From contig NZ_JADPIE010000006.1 in NCBI RefSeq assembly GCF_015666175.1, forward strand, positions 124,001-188,000: DNA of 64,000 bases. Reading direction: 5' to 3'. The stretch comes from Halonatronomonas betaini (GTDB lineage: Bacteria; Bacillota; Halanaerobiia; Halanaerobiales; Halarsenatibacteraceae). The first letter of the stretch is position 1; each line of letters begins with the position of its first letter. The notes under the pieces are model-generated. The model saw only the letters and a list, made by a program, of their open reading frames with translations, was not told where the DNA came from and did not search any database. The position numbers and the translations under genes were made by a program. Shown here one piece after another: positions 55,084 through 64,000 of this stretch.

Positions 55084-56994
55084 TTAAATATCTAAATCCC
55101 CGACCTCTTCAGCATTATTAAAGATAAATTCCTTTCTTAAAGATGTATCCTTGCCCATTAAGCGAGTAAAAATATCATCTGCCTTTAAAGTATCTTCAAT
55201 CTCAACCTTCATTAATTTCCGGTTATCAGGATTCATCGTTGTTTTCCATAACTGATCAGGGTTCATCTCTCCTAAGCCCTTATATTGCTGCAAGGAAAAG
55301 TTTTTATTGGTATAATTACTCTTAAATTCTGCCAATTCCTTTTCACTATAGAGATATTTTTCTTTACTCCCGATCTTAACCCTGTATAATGGCGGTTTTG
55401 CCAGATAAATATGGCCTTTTTTAATAATATCCTCCATATACCGATAAAATAATGTCAGGATCAGGGTGCCGATATGGGCACCATCAACATCTGCATCAGT
55501 CATAATAATGATCTTATGATACCTGAGCTTATCAAGATTAAAGTCTTCACCAATCCCTGTACCTAAAGCCGAGATAATTGAAATAATCTCATCATTATTT
55601 AAAACCTTATCAATCCTTGCCCTTTCTACATTCAATATTTTACCCTTTAATGGCAGGATAGCCTGGAAATCCCGGTTCCTTCCCTGCTTTGCCGAACCAC
55701 CAGCAGAGTCTCCCTCAACTAAAAATAGTTCGCTATTCTCAGGCTTTCTGCTTGAGCAATCAGCAAGTTTTACCGGTAAATTCTTTCTAACCATGGAGTT
55801 TTTCTTTCGACTTAATTCCCTTGCCTTTTTAGAAGCCTGTCTTGCCCTGATTGCCGCCAGGGCTTTATTTACAATTGCTTTACCGATCTCAGGATTATGA
55901 TTTAAAAATCTAGTTAAATAGTCATAATAGACAGAATCAATCTTGCTCTTAATACTGCTATTACCTAATTTATTTTTAGTCTGCCCTTCAAACTGAGGCT
56001 CAGGAAGCCTGACACTAACAATAGCAGTCAGACCTTCTCGTAAATCGCTCCCGGTTAAAGACGGATCATTTTTATTTAAAATATTATTTTTCTCTGCAAA
56101 AACATTAATCGCCCTGGTCAATGCCGTTTTAAAACCAGTTACATGATAACCGCCTTCATCGGTTTTTATATTATTGGCATAACTATAAATTCTTTCATTA
56201 AAATTCTGGTTATACTGAAAAGCAATCTCAAACTGATAATTCTTATTCTGATGCTCAAAATAAACCACTTCATCATGCAGACAGCTGTGATGCTGATTTA
56301 AGTGATTAATAAATTCTTCAATTCCTCCATCATAAGAATATACTACTTTCTTATTATCATTATTACGCTTATCCTTTAAAGAAAGTGAAAGCCCTTTATT
56401 TAAAAAAGCAGATTCCTGTAAACGACTGGCCAGTGTATCAAAATTATAATTTGTTGCTGTAAAAATACTGGAATCAGGCATAAAAGTAATTTCTGTCCCG
56501 CTTTTTTCACAGGGGCCAAGTTTATTAATAGTTGAATCCTTCTTGCCCTTTTTATACCGCTGCAGATATTCATTGCCCTGCCAGCAGGTCCTAATTTCAA
56601 GCCATTCAGAGAGAGCATTAACCACTGAAACTCCAACACCATGGAGGCCACCAGAAAATGAATAACTTTGATTATTAAACTTTCCACCTGCATGGAGGGT
56701 TGTCATAATTATCTCTAGAGCCGGTAACCCATTGGAATGATGTTTATCAACAGGAATCCCCCGCCCCTCATCTTCAACTGTAATACTACCGTCTTTATTT
56801 ATATAAACATTAATTGTATCCCCATATCCAGCCAGAAACTCATCAATGCTATTATCAACAACTTCCCAGACTAAATGATGCAAGCCCTTTGTTCCTGTAC
56901 TTCCAATATACATACCTGGTCTTTTTCGAACTGCATCAAGACCTTCTAAAACCTCTATATTTTTTGCTGTATAATTTGGCGATTGTCCTGACAT
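55084..56994 (-). CDS. gyrB/parE: Type II topoisomerase subunit B (GyrB/ParE)
   Basis: 636 residues, the usual Gram-positive GyrB length. Seen: Bergerat ATP site (EVVDNSIDE with N48, DEGRGIP near 75, GGLHGVGVSVVNALS), transducer domain, TOPRIM motifs EGDSAGGSAKQGR and DADVDGAHI, and the C-terminal QYKGLGEMNPDQLW. Motif wording is closer to GyrB than to ParE, but the divergent A partner lacks a GyrA box, so gyrase and topoisomerase IV are both possible. Transcribed away from that partner, the reverse of the usual tandem arrangement. Confidence 0.9.
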   Translation of the reverse strand: MSGQSPNYTAKNIEVLEGLDAVRKRPGMYIGSTGTKGLHHLVWEVVDNSIDEFLAGYGDTINVYINKDGSITVEDEGRGIPVDKHHSNGLPALEIIMTTLHAGGKFNNQSYSFSGGLHGVGVSVVNALSEWLEIRTCWQGNEYLQRYKKGKKDSTINKLGPCEKSGTEITFMPDSSIFTATNYNFDTLASRLQESAFLNKGLSLSLKDKRNNDNKKVVYSYDGGIEEFINHLNQHHSCLHDEVVYFEHQNKNYQFEIAFQYNQNFNERIYSYANNIKTDEGGYHVTGFKTALTRAINVFAEKNNILNKNDPSLTGSDLREGLTAIVSVRLPEPQFEGQTKNKLGNSSIKSKIDSVYYDYLTRFLNHNPEIGKAIVNKALAAIRARQASKKARELSRKKNSMVRKNLPVKLADCSSRKPENSELFLVEGDSAGGSAKQGRNRDFQAILPLKGKILNVERARIDKVLNNDEIISIISALGTGIGEDFNLDKLRYHKIIIMTDADVDGAHIGTLILTLFYRYMEDIIKKGHIYLAKPPLYRVKIGSKEKYLYSEKELAEFKSNYTNKNFSLQQYKGLGEMNPDQLWKTTMNPDNRKLMKVEIEDTLKADDIFTRLMGKDTSLRKEFIFNNAEEVGDLDI

Positions 56995-57031
56995 ATATCC
57001 ACCGTTCCTTTCTTAATTCTTTACAAACTAT

Positions 57032-57061
57032 ATTATAACAAAAATACATTAGTTTGACCAA
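57032..57061 (-). promoter_or_regulatory. Promoter of the topoisomerase B gene
   Basis: TTGGTC (57061-57056), 18 bp, perfect TATAAT (57037-57032) on the minus strand. It lies back to back with the promoter of the A gene, 2 bp between the -35 boxes. Confidence 0.6.
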
Positions 57062-57063
57062 TC

Positions 57064-57093
57064 TTGCAAAAAGCCTATAAATTAGTATATAAT
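57064..57093 (+). promoter_or_regulatory. Promoter of the topoisomerase A gene
   Basis: TTGCAA (57064-57069), 18 bp, perfect TATAAT (57088-57093). An alternative is TTGACC (57054-57059), 16 bp, TATAAA (57076-57081). Either is in the 143-bp shared region; supercoiling control is likely but cannot be read from the sequence. Confidence 0.55.
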
Positions 57094-57137
57094 AAAATCT
57101 GTAGATAAAAAGTATATAATATAAAGGAGTTTATAAT

Positions 57138-59498
57138 ATGACAGATGAAATAATACCAATTTCCATAGAAGAAAAAATGAAAGAATCCTACTTAAATTAC
57201 TCTTTAAGCGTTATAGTAGGTAGAGCATTGCCAGACGTTAGAGATGGCCTTAAACCGGTACACAGACGCTTATTATACGGTGCCTATGAATTAGGTCTTA
57301 CCTCGGATAAGCCCCATAAGAAATCAGCCAGAATCATCGGTGAGGTTTTAGGTAAATTCCATCCCCATGGAGATAATGCATTATATAATGCCATGGTAAG
57401 AATGGCCCAGGATTTTAACCAGAGATATCCATTAATAGACGGCCATGGCAATTACGGCTCTATTGATGGCGATAGTGCTGCAGCCATGCGTTATACTGAG
57501 GCAAGGCTCAGTTCTTTAAGTCAGGAATTATTAAAGGACTTAAAATTCGATACAGTTGAATATAAAGACAACTTTGATAATACATTGCAGGAACCTAAAG
57601 TTTTGCCTGCCGCCTTTCCACAGCTTCTTGTAAATGGATCCAGCGGGATTGCAGTTGGAATGAGCACCGATATCCCACCTCATAATTTAGGGGAAGTTAT
57701 TGAGGCAACAATTGCTCTAATCAAAAATAAAGAACTAAATATTAAAGATTTAATGGAATACATACCAGGTCCAGACTTTCCAACTGGTGGCCAGATCATC
57801 GGTCTAAATAATATAAAAGAAGCCTATGAGAATGGCAATAGCAGCCTAAAAGTTAGAGGTAAGATAATCAGGGAATCAAATAAATTGATTATCACTGAAA
57901 TCCCATACCAGATAAATAAAACAAAATTAATCAGTGAAATTACAGATCAGATTGAAAAGGAAAATTTAAGAAATATAACAGATATCAGAGATGAATCTGA
58001 TCAGCATGGTATTAGAATTGTATTAAATATTAAGACTGGCTCAGATTACAGTATCATAAAAAATAGACTATTTAAATATACTTCTTTAATGACCAATATC
58101 CGAGTTAATATGCTTGCACTTTATGAAAATAAGCCAATAGTTATGAATCTAAAGGACATCTTAGTCCATTTCATTAAATTCAGACGCAAGACAGTTAAAA
58201 CAAGAATCCAGAATTTATTAGAAAGAGATAAAGACAAACTTAAAATTATGGAAGGAATTATTATAGCTTTAGACTTTTTAGATAAAGTAATTTATATAAT
58301 CAGAGGTTCAAAATCAAAATCTGAAGCTATTGATAGGCTATCAGAGGAATTAGAGATAACTGAAAAACAGGCAAATGCAATTATGGAAATGCAACTACAG
58401 CGACTGGTCAGAATGCAACAGCAGGAACTTAAAGATGATCACGATTCAATTAAAAAACAGATAGAAAATTATAAAGAAATATTAAATAATACTCAGAAAT
58501 TAGATAATCTAATCATTGATGAGCTAAATAAAATCAAGGCTACCCACAGTGATCAGAGAAGAACCCGGATAATTAAAGATGAAAATAAAGCTACTATTGA
58601 AAAGGAAGATTTAATAAAAGAAAAAGAATATTTCATATCTCTTTCAGCTAATGGGCTCATTAAAAAATCTCTGGATAAAGAAAATATCAGAACTGCAAAA
58701 AATGATTTTATAACAGAGATTTTTGCTTTAAAAAGCTTTGATGATCTCCTATTTTTCACAGAAGATGGCCAGGTTTATAGACTACCTGTTCATGATATCC
58801 CTGAACATCACGGTTTATCTACTGGAGATCCTTTAGAAAATTATTTTAGCTTACCACCAAATGAAAATCTAGTTAAAATATTACCACTAAATGATAAAAT
58901 CAAAGAAGGCAATCTAATTATTGTTACTTCAAAGGGCAAAATAAAAGCGACTAAAGGAAACGAATATATTAGCAATGTCTCAAAAATTAAAGCAATCAAC
59001 TTAGAAGAAAATGATTCAGTTAAAGAAGTATTTTCAGGTAGTTTGACAAATGATATTTTAATTGGAATAAATACTGGTAAGTTTATTAGATTTAATGGCA
59101 GTGAGATCTCAACTACTGGAAGAAATACCAAGGGTTATAACGCCATTAAATTTAAAGAGAATCAGGATATAATTTTTGCCGATATAATAAAAGATCAGAC
59201 CGAACTTTTAATCTTTGGAGAAGATAAAAGGATAGCTAAAGTAGGTCTGGAATATATCAAACCTCAAAAGAGATATGGCAAAGGCAATCAGATCATGCAT
59301 AAAAACTATAATGTTCTAACGGCAATTATCTGTCCAGAAAACAGCCAAATATATATCCAGGATATTGAAGAAAACAGTGATATTTTAGAAACTAAAAACC
59401 TTTCAAGATTTGCAAAACTTCCTGTTAATCGTACTGAAGAGTGGCCTATTAATTTATCAGAAAAAATATCCCAGATAGCAAGAATAATAAGCTTCTAA
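57138..59498 (+). CDS. gyrA/parC: Type II topoisomerase subunit A (GyrA/ParC), no GyrA box
   Basis: 786 residues. Breaks and rejoins DNA. Seen: the 5Y-CAP core with catalytic Tyr near residue 119 ([10 protein letters not shown]), [21 protein letters not shown], a coiled-coil gate (about 360-460) and a six-bladed C-terminal domain from about 490. The QRRGGRG-type GyrA box expected near the start of that domain is not found; that box is needed for DNA wrapping and negative supercoiling. [10 protein letters not shown] (72-84 region) has Asn at both positions equivalent to E. coli Ser83 and Asp87. ATG 57138 follows AAAGGAG. Confidence 0.9.
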   Translation: MTDEIIPISIEEKMKESYLNYSLSVIVGRALPDVRDGLKPVHRRLLYGAYELGLTSDKPHKKSARIIGEVLGKFHPHGDNALYNAMVRMAQDFNQRYPLIDGHGNYGSIDGDSAAAMRYTEARLSSLSQELLKDLKFDTVEYKDNFDNTLQEPKVLPAAFPQLLVNGSSGIAVGMSTDIPPHNLGEVIEATIALIKNKELNIKDLMEYIPGPDFPTGGQIIGLNNIKEAYENGNSSLKVRGKIIRESNKLIITEIPYQINKTKLISEITDQIEKENLRNITDIRDESDQHGIRIVLNIKTGSDYSIIKNRLFKYTSLMTNIRVNMLALYENKPIVMNLKDILVHFIKFRRKTVKTRIQNLLERDKDKLKIMEGIIIALDFLDKVIYIIRGSKSKSEAIDRLSEELEITEKQANAIMEMQLQRLVRMQQQELKDDHDSIKKQIENYKEILNNTQKLDNLIIDELNKIKATHSDQRRTRIIKDENKATIEKEDLIKEKEYFISLSANGLIKKSLDKENIRTAKNDFITEIFALKSFDDLLFFTEDGQVYRLPVHDIPEHHGLSTGDPLENYFSLPPNENLVKILPLNDKIKEGNLIIVTSKGKIKATKGNEYISNVSKIKAINLEENDSVKEVFSGSLTNDILIGINTGKFIRFNGSEISTTGRNTKGYNAIKFKENQDIIFADIIKDQTELLIFGEDKRIAKVGLEYIKPQKRYGKGNQIMHKNYNVLTAIICPENSQIYIQDIEENSDILETKNLSRFAKLPVNRTEEWPINLSEKISQIARIISF

Positions 59499-59528
59499 TC
59501 TAAATCTTAAATCAAATTAAAACAATTA

Positions 59529-59552
59529 AACCCCATCTTTAAAGATGGGGTT
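59529..59552. terminator. Bidirectional terminator between topoisomerase A and sleB
   Basis: A perfect 24-bp palindrome, AACCCCATCTTT/AAAGATGGGGTT, between two convergent genes. U-rich tracts are short on both sides. Confidence 0.6.
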
Positions 59553-59564
59553 CCCTTATATAAT

Positions 59565-60221
59565 TTATTTTGCAAAGACATGATTACCAATTTCAGCAGT
59601 TGTTTCCCTGGTACTTAACCACCATAAAGTTCTAGCTGTTACAGGATTATAAAAGTAATAAGCTCCATTGCTAGGATCTTCACCTTCCAGGGCTTTAATG
59701 GCTGCTCTGTATGATTTCTCAGAAGGTTGCATATCATAATAACCGTCATCAATGGCAATAAACTGCCCCTCTGCAAATATAACTTCCTCTATAGTATCTG
59801 GAAAATCATCACTCAACACTCTATTTAAAACAACAGCTCCAACTGCTATCTGGCCCTCCAGTGGTTCTCCCCTGGCTTCACCACTAATAATCCTGGTTAA
59901 CATTTCTATCTCTTCTTCAGTTACATCAACGGTCATATCCTGTTTATCAGTTTCATCTTCAAATATATTAAGATCACTTTCATCTGTCTGAAAGTCCCGT
60001 TCAACCTCTCTAGTTTCCCTTTGTTGATCTCTAGAACCTAAAAACAATTGACTTAAAACAATCAGTGTAACTGCAACCCCTGCTCCTTTAATCAGGTCAT
60101 TACTAGCTAAACCATCTGCCTTAACTGATCTACTTAAATGAAAATTAGAGCCAGAAACCAGAGTAATAAATAGAATAACAATCAGCAGGTAGCTAGTATA
60201 TTTTATTTTTGTTTTCGCCAC
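59565..60221 (-). CDS. SleB-family cell wall hydrolase
   Basis: About 218 residues. Seen: an N-terminal membrane helix or signal (about 9-28), a second hydrophobic stretch near 45-60, an acidic linker and a Hydrolase_2 domain from about 105: TRIISGEARGEPLEGQIAVG with the catalytic Glu, VVLNRVLSDDFPDTI and GAYYFYNP. SleB-type enzymes cleave peptidoglycan, in spores or during growth. Start: GTG 60221 with GGGAGGG 7 nt upstream; ATG 60227 touches that site. It lies in an envelope cluster with an SLH protein. Confidence 0.87.
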   Translation of the reverse strand: MAKTKIKYTSYLLIVILFITLVSGSNFHLSRSVKADGLASNDLIKGAGVAVTLIVLSQLFLGSRDQQRETREVERDFQTDESDLNIFEDETDKQDMTVDVTEEEIEMLTRIISGEARGEPLEGQIAVGAVVLNRVLSDDFPDTIEEVIFAEGQFIAIDDGYYDMQPSEKSYRAAIKALEGEDPSNGAYYFYNPVTARTLWWLSTRETTAEIGNHVFAK

Positions 60222-60239
60222 CTGCATCCCTCCCTTATT

Positions 60240-60995
60240 CTACATAGTAAGAGTTAATAAACTTATTAGACCAACAGCTCCAATATATAGCAAATAATTA
60301 CTACTCTGTCTTTCTAATGCTCGAATTTGTTCCTGACTTTCAGCCTGATCTTCCTCTAAACTTGTCAATCTGTTATCAAGTGTGTCCAACCTGTTAGTAA
60401 TGTCCATTTGGAAATCTTCAATATCCTCAGGAACTTCTGCCACTGCTGTTTCTTCTAAATCTATATATCTTTCATCTAAATCATCAATTCTAGCTTCTAG
60501 ATTTTCAACTTCATCTTCAATCGCCCTTAAGCTAGCTATTTCATCTATCATTTGAGCAACTTCTCTTTCAACATCATCTAAGGTCTCATAAAATCCAGCC
60601 AGTTCCTCTCCCTGAATTAAAACCTCTTCTTCTAACTCATCAACTCTCTCAGAGAAAAGATCCATATCAGCTGCAACATCTACTAATTCATCTCTAAACT
60701 CTAAGGATAGCTGTCTTAAAATATCAATATCTTCTTCTCCAACTTCAGTATCACCGACATGAATATCTTCTAATAAATTAGCTATAACTTCAGCCAATTC
60801 ATACCTGGAAACCCTATTAGAACCAGCAAATGTATCATCATCATATAATGAAATATACCCTCTTTCAACAAGCACCTTTACATTCTCATATGCCCAGTGA
60901 TCTTCAGGCACATCCTCAATATCAACAGCACCGACATTAGTTGCAAAAGCAAAAACAGTTAAAATTATACCAAATGTAATTATAGCCTTTTTCAC
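60240..60995 (-). CDS. SLH-domain coiled-coil envelope protein
   Basis: 251 residues. Seen: a signal peptide (about 1-23), one SLH domain (about 25-78, VPEDHWAYENVKVLVERGY and RYELAEVIANLL), a long acidic coiled coil (about 85-230) and a C-terminal hydrophobic helix (about 232-250). The order SLH plus coiled coil recalls the periplasmic part of OmpM-type outer-membrane tethers in two-membraned Firmicutes, but instead of a barrel there is one helix. The start is GTG 60995 with AGGAGG about 10 nt upstream, inside the end of the preceding gene. Confidence 0.85.
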   Translation of the reverse strand: MKKAIITFGIILTVFAFATNVGAVDIEDVPEDHWAYENVKVLVERGYISLYDDDTFAGSNRVSRYELAEVIANLLEDIHVGDTEVGEEDIDILRQLSLEFRDELVDVAADMDLFSERVDELEEEVLIQGEELAGFYETLDDVEREVAQMIDEIASLRAIEDEVENLEARIDDLDERYIDLEETAVAEVPEDIEDFQMDITNRLDTLDNRLTSLEEDQAESQEQIRALERQSSNYLLYIGAVGLISLLTLTM

Positions 60996-60997
60996 TG

Positions 60998-63013
60998 CTA
61001 TTTTTCCTCCTCTAATTGAATTTGTTCAATTCTTAAATCTATTTCTTCGCCATCTCCACTCAAAGCTACTAGATCGAATATCTCTAAACCTAGCTGATCA
61101 TAAGATAACTCTTTATCTTCTAATTTAAAAAGAATCTTGGCTAAACCTCCAGAATTGATATCAGCTGGAAGCTCTTCATTAAAGGAGAAATGCTCTGAAG
61201 TAATCTCCTCAGGACCAGCCCAGGCCATTAATCTTCCATCTCTAACAAATGCTGTACCTCTGGTATTATAGATAGGAGTAAGTTTTTCATCATCGTACCT
61301 CAACTTAAACTCAATATCTTCAATATCATCTAGATAACTTCCCTTAACTTTAAGAGTTAAATAATCAACTTCTTCTGATGATCTATCAGCAAGTAAATAG
61401 ATAGTCGGAGAAGTTGCAGGAATATTGACCCTTTCTCTTAGAGTTCTTGAGTATCCATCCTGCCCTCTAATCTGAACAGCAAAAGGAAAGGTACCTTCAA
61501 CATCTAATGGAACAACTTTCCAGTCAATTGTCAGTTTTTCTCCTGGTCTAATCATGCCAGCATTTTTATTTGCTTTTTCATATCTGGCAAAATCAAGTCC
61601 AGGTGGAAGTATCATTTCGCTTTCAAAACCATAGAATGTTGCTCCACCAACATTTTCAACCTCTGCCCTAATGGTATAAGGTATCGGATATAAATCCCCT
61701 TCTCTTAATACCATTTCCTCTACTGAAAATAAATTAGCTTCTAACTCAGCAGGTGCTATAACATTTAATTCTCTTGCTGCAACATTTGAATCAGTATTAT
61801 CAGCATCAACTTCTACCTCAAAGTTTAGGGTATCAGGTAAATTATCAGTTGTAGCTCTAACATTCCAGCTAACCTGAGTAACTTCATCTTCTTCCAGATC
61901 TCCTAAATCTCTTTCTATCTCATCAGAGGTTAGTTGATCTGGCAGATTCAATCTAGCCACAACATTTTCAGCGGTTATTTCTGCAGTATTTTCTATATAA
62001 GCCACAACAGGAAATTCTGGGTTTCTTTCAGAAAAAGCAAATTCTGAAGGAGAAGTTACACCTAAAGAAAGTAGACCTGGAACCATTGATATTCCTGCTA
62101 AACCATAATTTGTTGAGTATGTTAAAGTTTCTCCAGGTTCAATCTCAACAGGATCCCAATACATGGCTATCGCACTATCTATCTCAAATTCACCTTCTCT
62201 AACAAACTCCTCTCCAGGATTAAAGTTGAAATCCCAGGCTCCATCAGCTAAACTACCCCAATTAGACATATAAACTCTATCCGGTGTATCAACAGATTCA
62301 CCTATAAAAGTACCCTGGGAAGTTACCTGTGGATCTGTTAAACTGTCAAATGACTGATAAAAACTTGGCAAATCATCTCCTTCAAACATTGTATCTGTTG
62401 TAATTGCTTGATCCCTGATTCTAAAAGGAGCACCATCATTTTCTCCTAACATAGTATCAAGCATTATTCTCAGACCAACAGACTTGGAATCCTCAGTAAT
62501 ATTTGTCATATTATATTCAATTCTGGCTGTATCATAAAGACCAGTTGTTGAACTCCTTTCAAACATTAAAGTCTGTTCAACCTCTAAACCACCGAGCTCA
62601 AATACAGTTATTATCGAATCACCAACAACCTGAGGGGGTTCAATTAATTCACCATAATTTTCTCCCTGGCCAGCCCTTCTTTCAGTCTCTCCACCAAAAA
62701 CATAATTATCTCCATCAATTTTAACTGTAGTAAAAGAAGGCCATGGTTGAGGCCTACCATATATCATCGGTTTATTTTCATCATCATCACGGGCAGGATC
62801 GCCACCAGTAGTTTCTACAGCAAATCTACCCATAGCATTTTCAGATTGATTAACAACAATTGCAATATATTCATTTTCTAATCGTAGATTTCCATGCTCA
62901 TCTTCTCTTTCAACAAGATCAGTCTCAGTTTCAGCTATTACTGGACTACCTAACAAAAGAACCAATAATAGCATAGAGAGCACCTTAACTAAAAGAGTTG
63001 TTTTATCTTTCAT
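60998..63013 (-). CDS. Large secreted protein with cohesin-like C-terminal domain
   Basis: About 671 residues from ATG 63013 (AGAGG 11 nt upstream; TTG 63016 would have 8 nt). Seen: a signal peptide ending near AETE, an N-terminal beta-rich domain of unknown type (about 30-310), two or three Ig/CARDB-like segments (AYIENTAEITAENVVARLNLP, then AEVENVGGATFYGFESEM), and a C-terminal region (about 540-665, LTLKVKGSYLDDIEDIEF and GLAKILFKLED) that looks like a cohesin fold. No enzyme motif is seen. Co-directional with TonB, 27 nt downstream of it; probable cell-surface or periplasmic role. Confidence 0.7.
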   Translation of the reverse strand: MKDKTTLLVKVLSMLLLVLLLGSPVIAETETDLVEREDEHGNLRLENEYIAIVVNQSENAMGRFAVETTGGDPARDDDENKPMIYGRPQPWPSFTTVKIDGDNYVFGGETERRAGQGENYGELIEPPQVVGDSIITVFELGGLEVEQTLMFERSSTTGLYDTARIEYNMTNITEDSKSVGLRIMLDTMLGENDGAPFRIRDQAITTDTMFEGDDLPSFYQSFDSLTDPQVTSQGTFIGESVDTPDRVYMSNWGSLADGAWDFNFNPGEEFVREGEFEIDSAIAMYWDPVEIEPGETLTYSTNYGLAGISMVPGLLSLGVTSPSEFAFSERNPEFPVVAYIENTAEITAENVVARLNLPDQLTSDEIERDLGDLEEDEVTQVSWNVRATTDNLPDTLNFEVEVDADNTDSNVAARELNVIAPAELEANLFSVEEMVLREGDLYPIPYTIRAEVENVGGATFYGFESEMILPPGLDFARYEKANKNAGMIRPGEKLTIDWKVVPLDVEGTFPFAVQIRGQDGYSRTLRERVNIPATSPTIYLLADRSSEEVDYLTLKVKGSYLDDIEDIEFKLRYDDEKLTPIYNTRGTAFVRDGRLMAWAGPEEITSEHFSFNEELPADINSGGLAKILFKLEDKELSYDQLGLEIFDLVALSGDGEEIDLRIEQIQLEEEK

Positions 63014-63039
63014 CAACAGAGGCACCTCTTTCCAAAAAG

Positions 63040-64000
63040 TTATTCAAATCTTAAATCTAATAAATCTACATCTATAACTGGATTATCTCTTTCATCAACA
63101 TCAAATATAACTTCAATTTCCATTATATATGACCTATTATAAGATCTAAATGACCAACCTCTTTCAACTGTTGATTGGGCATTTCTATCCATGCTGTCAA
63201 TGCCTGAGCTTTCTATAACAGATACTGATTGTACTTCACCATCTTCAGAAACATTTGCTTCAACCAAAACTCTCCCAGTTTCAGATCCTCCAACCAGATC
63301 TTTTGGATAAACAGGTAATGGAGATTGTTGTATTAACTCACCTGGTGCTGGCGGAGACTCTTCAGCTTGAGTTTCAGAGGAATCAGCAGGCTCCTGTTCC
63401 TCTTCTGTAGCCTCATCAGACTCTTCGGCCACCTGTTCTTCAGGCTCTGGCTCCGGTTCTGTCTCAGAATCTTCCTCAGGTTCTGATTCCGGTTCTGGTT
63501 CTGGCTCAGAGTCTTCTTCAGGCTCTTCTAAACTTTCTTCGATTTCTAATTCAGATTCATCTGCTGTTACAACTTCTTCTTCTGACTCAGGTTCCTCTTC
63601 AGGTTCTGGATCTGGATCTGGTTCTGGATCTGGTTCAGGTTCAGGCTCAGGATCTGGATCTGGATCCGGTTCTGGCTCTGGCTCCGGTTCCGGTTCTACT
63701 TCTTCTTCAGGCTCATCCTCCTGCTCTATATCAGGTTCATCCTCCTCAACTTCAGGAGCAGGGTCTGGCTCTGGTTCCGGATCTGGCTCAGGATCTGGAT
63801 CAGGGTCTGGTTCTTCCACTGCTTCAGGTTCATCAGGCATTGGTTGAAAATCTACAACCTGAATAAAATCAAAATCTCTCTGATCTGAACCATCACTTGC
63901 CAGGCTTCCACTTAAACCACCCCATGGAACCAAATAAAATATTAGCAAATGTGCAATTAAAGAAATTGTTATGAATATATATAATCTATCTTTGTTATTA
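63040..64000 (-). CDS. TonB-type energy-transduction protein, 5' end beyond window
   Basis: At least 320 residues; the frame is open to the window edge and a TTG at 63948 is internal. Seen: an N-terminal membrane helix ([18 protein letters not shown]), a linker of about 170 residues made almost wholly of Pro, Glu and Asp, and a C-terminal TonB domain ([21 protein letters not shown], then [12 protein letters not shown]). TonB spans the periplasm and powers outer-membrane receptors with ExbB/ExbD, which may lie just outside. A TonB implies an outer membrane. Confidence 0.88.
   Translation of the reverse strand, partial: NNKDRLYIFITISLIAHLLIFYLVPWGGLSGSLASDGSDQRDFDFIQVVDFQPMPDEPEAVEEPDPDPDPEPDPEPEPDPAPEVEEDEPDIEQEDEPEEEVEPEPEPEPEPDPDPDPEPEPEPDPEPDPDPEPEEEPESEEEVVTADESELEIEESLEEPEEDSEPEPEPESEPEEDSETEPEPEPEEQVAEESDEATEEEQEPADSSETQAEESPPAPGELIQQSPLPVYPKDLVGGSETGRVLVEANVSEDGEVQSVSVIESSGIDSMDRNAQSTVERGWSFRSYNRSYIMEIEVIFDVDERDNPVIDVDLLDLRFE
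63598..63835. repeat. Hexanucleotide low-complexity repeat in the TonB linker
   Basis: Repeats of GGATCT/GGTTCT/GGCTCT/GGTTCC-type hexamers (plus strand) encode the alternating Glu-Pro and Asp-Pro linker. The tract keeps the frame for any change of whole repeat units. Confidence 0.75.

Noticed and set aside
56400-56693. 97-residue frame inside the topoisomerase B gene
   Set aside because: It is a shadow of the GyrB/ParE ATPase domain in another frame.
63040-63948. TTG 63948 as the start of the TonB-type protein
   Set aside because: The frame remains open to the window end and the upstream codons complete the N-terminal membrane helix.

Overview
The window is a low-GC (roughly one-third G+C by eye) chromosomal segment of core genes from a halophilic, anaerobic, two-membraned Firmicute, most plausibly an order Halanaerobiales member. 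Three things point there. The gene order is clostridial (pheS-pheT-zapA-cvpA-polX-mutS2; infC-rpmI-rplT; mraZ to ftsZ; sepF-yggT-ylmH-divIVA-lspA; T-box leaders; DegV and DUF1576 proteins). Proteins carry acidic, Asp/Glu-rich tails and linkers as in halophiles. The right edge encodes a TonB-type protein and an SLH/coiled-coil envelope protein, which fit an outer membrane. The assignment is inferred from gene content; no 16S gene is present.

Left part (1-22.6 kb): alaS (cut by the window edge) follows tyrS on the minus strand, and a class A penicillin-binding protein diverges on the plus strand. A minus-strand block of translation and repair genes follows: a Phe T-box leader with pheST-zapA-cvpA-polX-mutS2, a TrmH/SpoU rRNA methylase, an L20-type leader with infC-rpmI-rplT, a Thr T-box leader with thrS, and purB-purH. 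Most of these units start at near-consensus sigma-A promoters lying within about 45 bp of the upstream gene's stop codon.

Middle (22.7-27.6 kb) is the most variable stretch: a tRNA-Leu(GAG), a DUF1576 membrane protein with a two-fold internal repeat and a small partner gene, an array of eight 11-bp repeats, a formamidase/acetamidase-family gene divergent from degV, and a type II pantothenate kinase.

From 27.6 to 52.5 kb one long minus-strand series carries cell division and wall synthesis: mraZ-rsmH-ftsL-spoVD-murE-murF-mraY-murD-ftsW-murG-murC-ftsQ-ftsA-ftsZ, then nrdR-pgeF-hlyD-like-yggS-sepF-yggT-ylmH-divIVA, glsA, a lipoprotein, a DUF2007-like protein, lspA, a RluD-family pseudouridine synthase and coaW. 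There is no murB in it. Four decameric MraZ boxes precede mraZ. Ddl and trpS lie just upstream, across an intergenic region of about 480 bp with a second 11-bp repeat array.

Right part (55-64 kb): a divergently transcribed type II topoisomerase pair, then a minus-strand envelope cluster (SleB-family hydrolase, SLH/coiled-coil protein, large secreted protein with a cohesin-like C terminus, and a TonB-type protein running off the right edge).

I found no CRISPR array, prophage, transposase or defence island. The least explained signals are three intergenic arrays of unrelated sequence that share an exact 11-bp period, a tyrS Shine-Dalgarno separated from its start codon by a perfect hairpin, an apparent AUC start for infC, and a topoisomerase A subunit that lacks both the GyrA box and the usual quinolone-binding residues.
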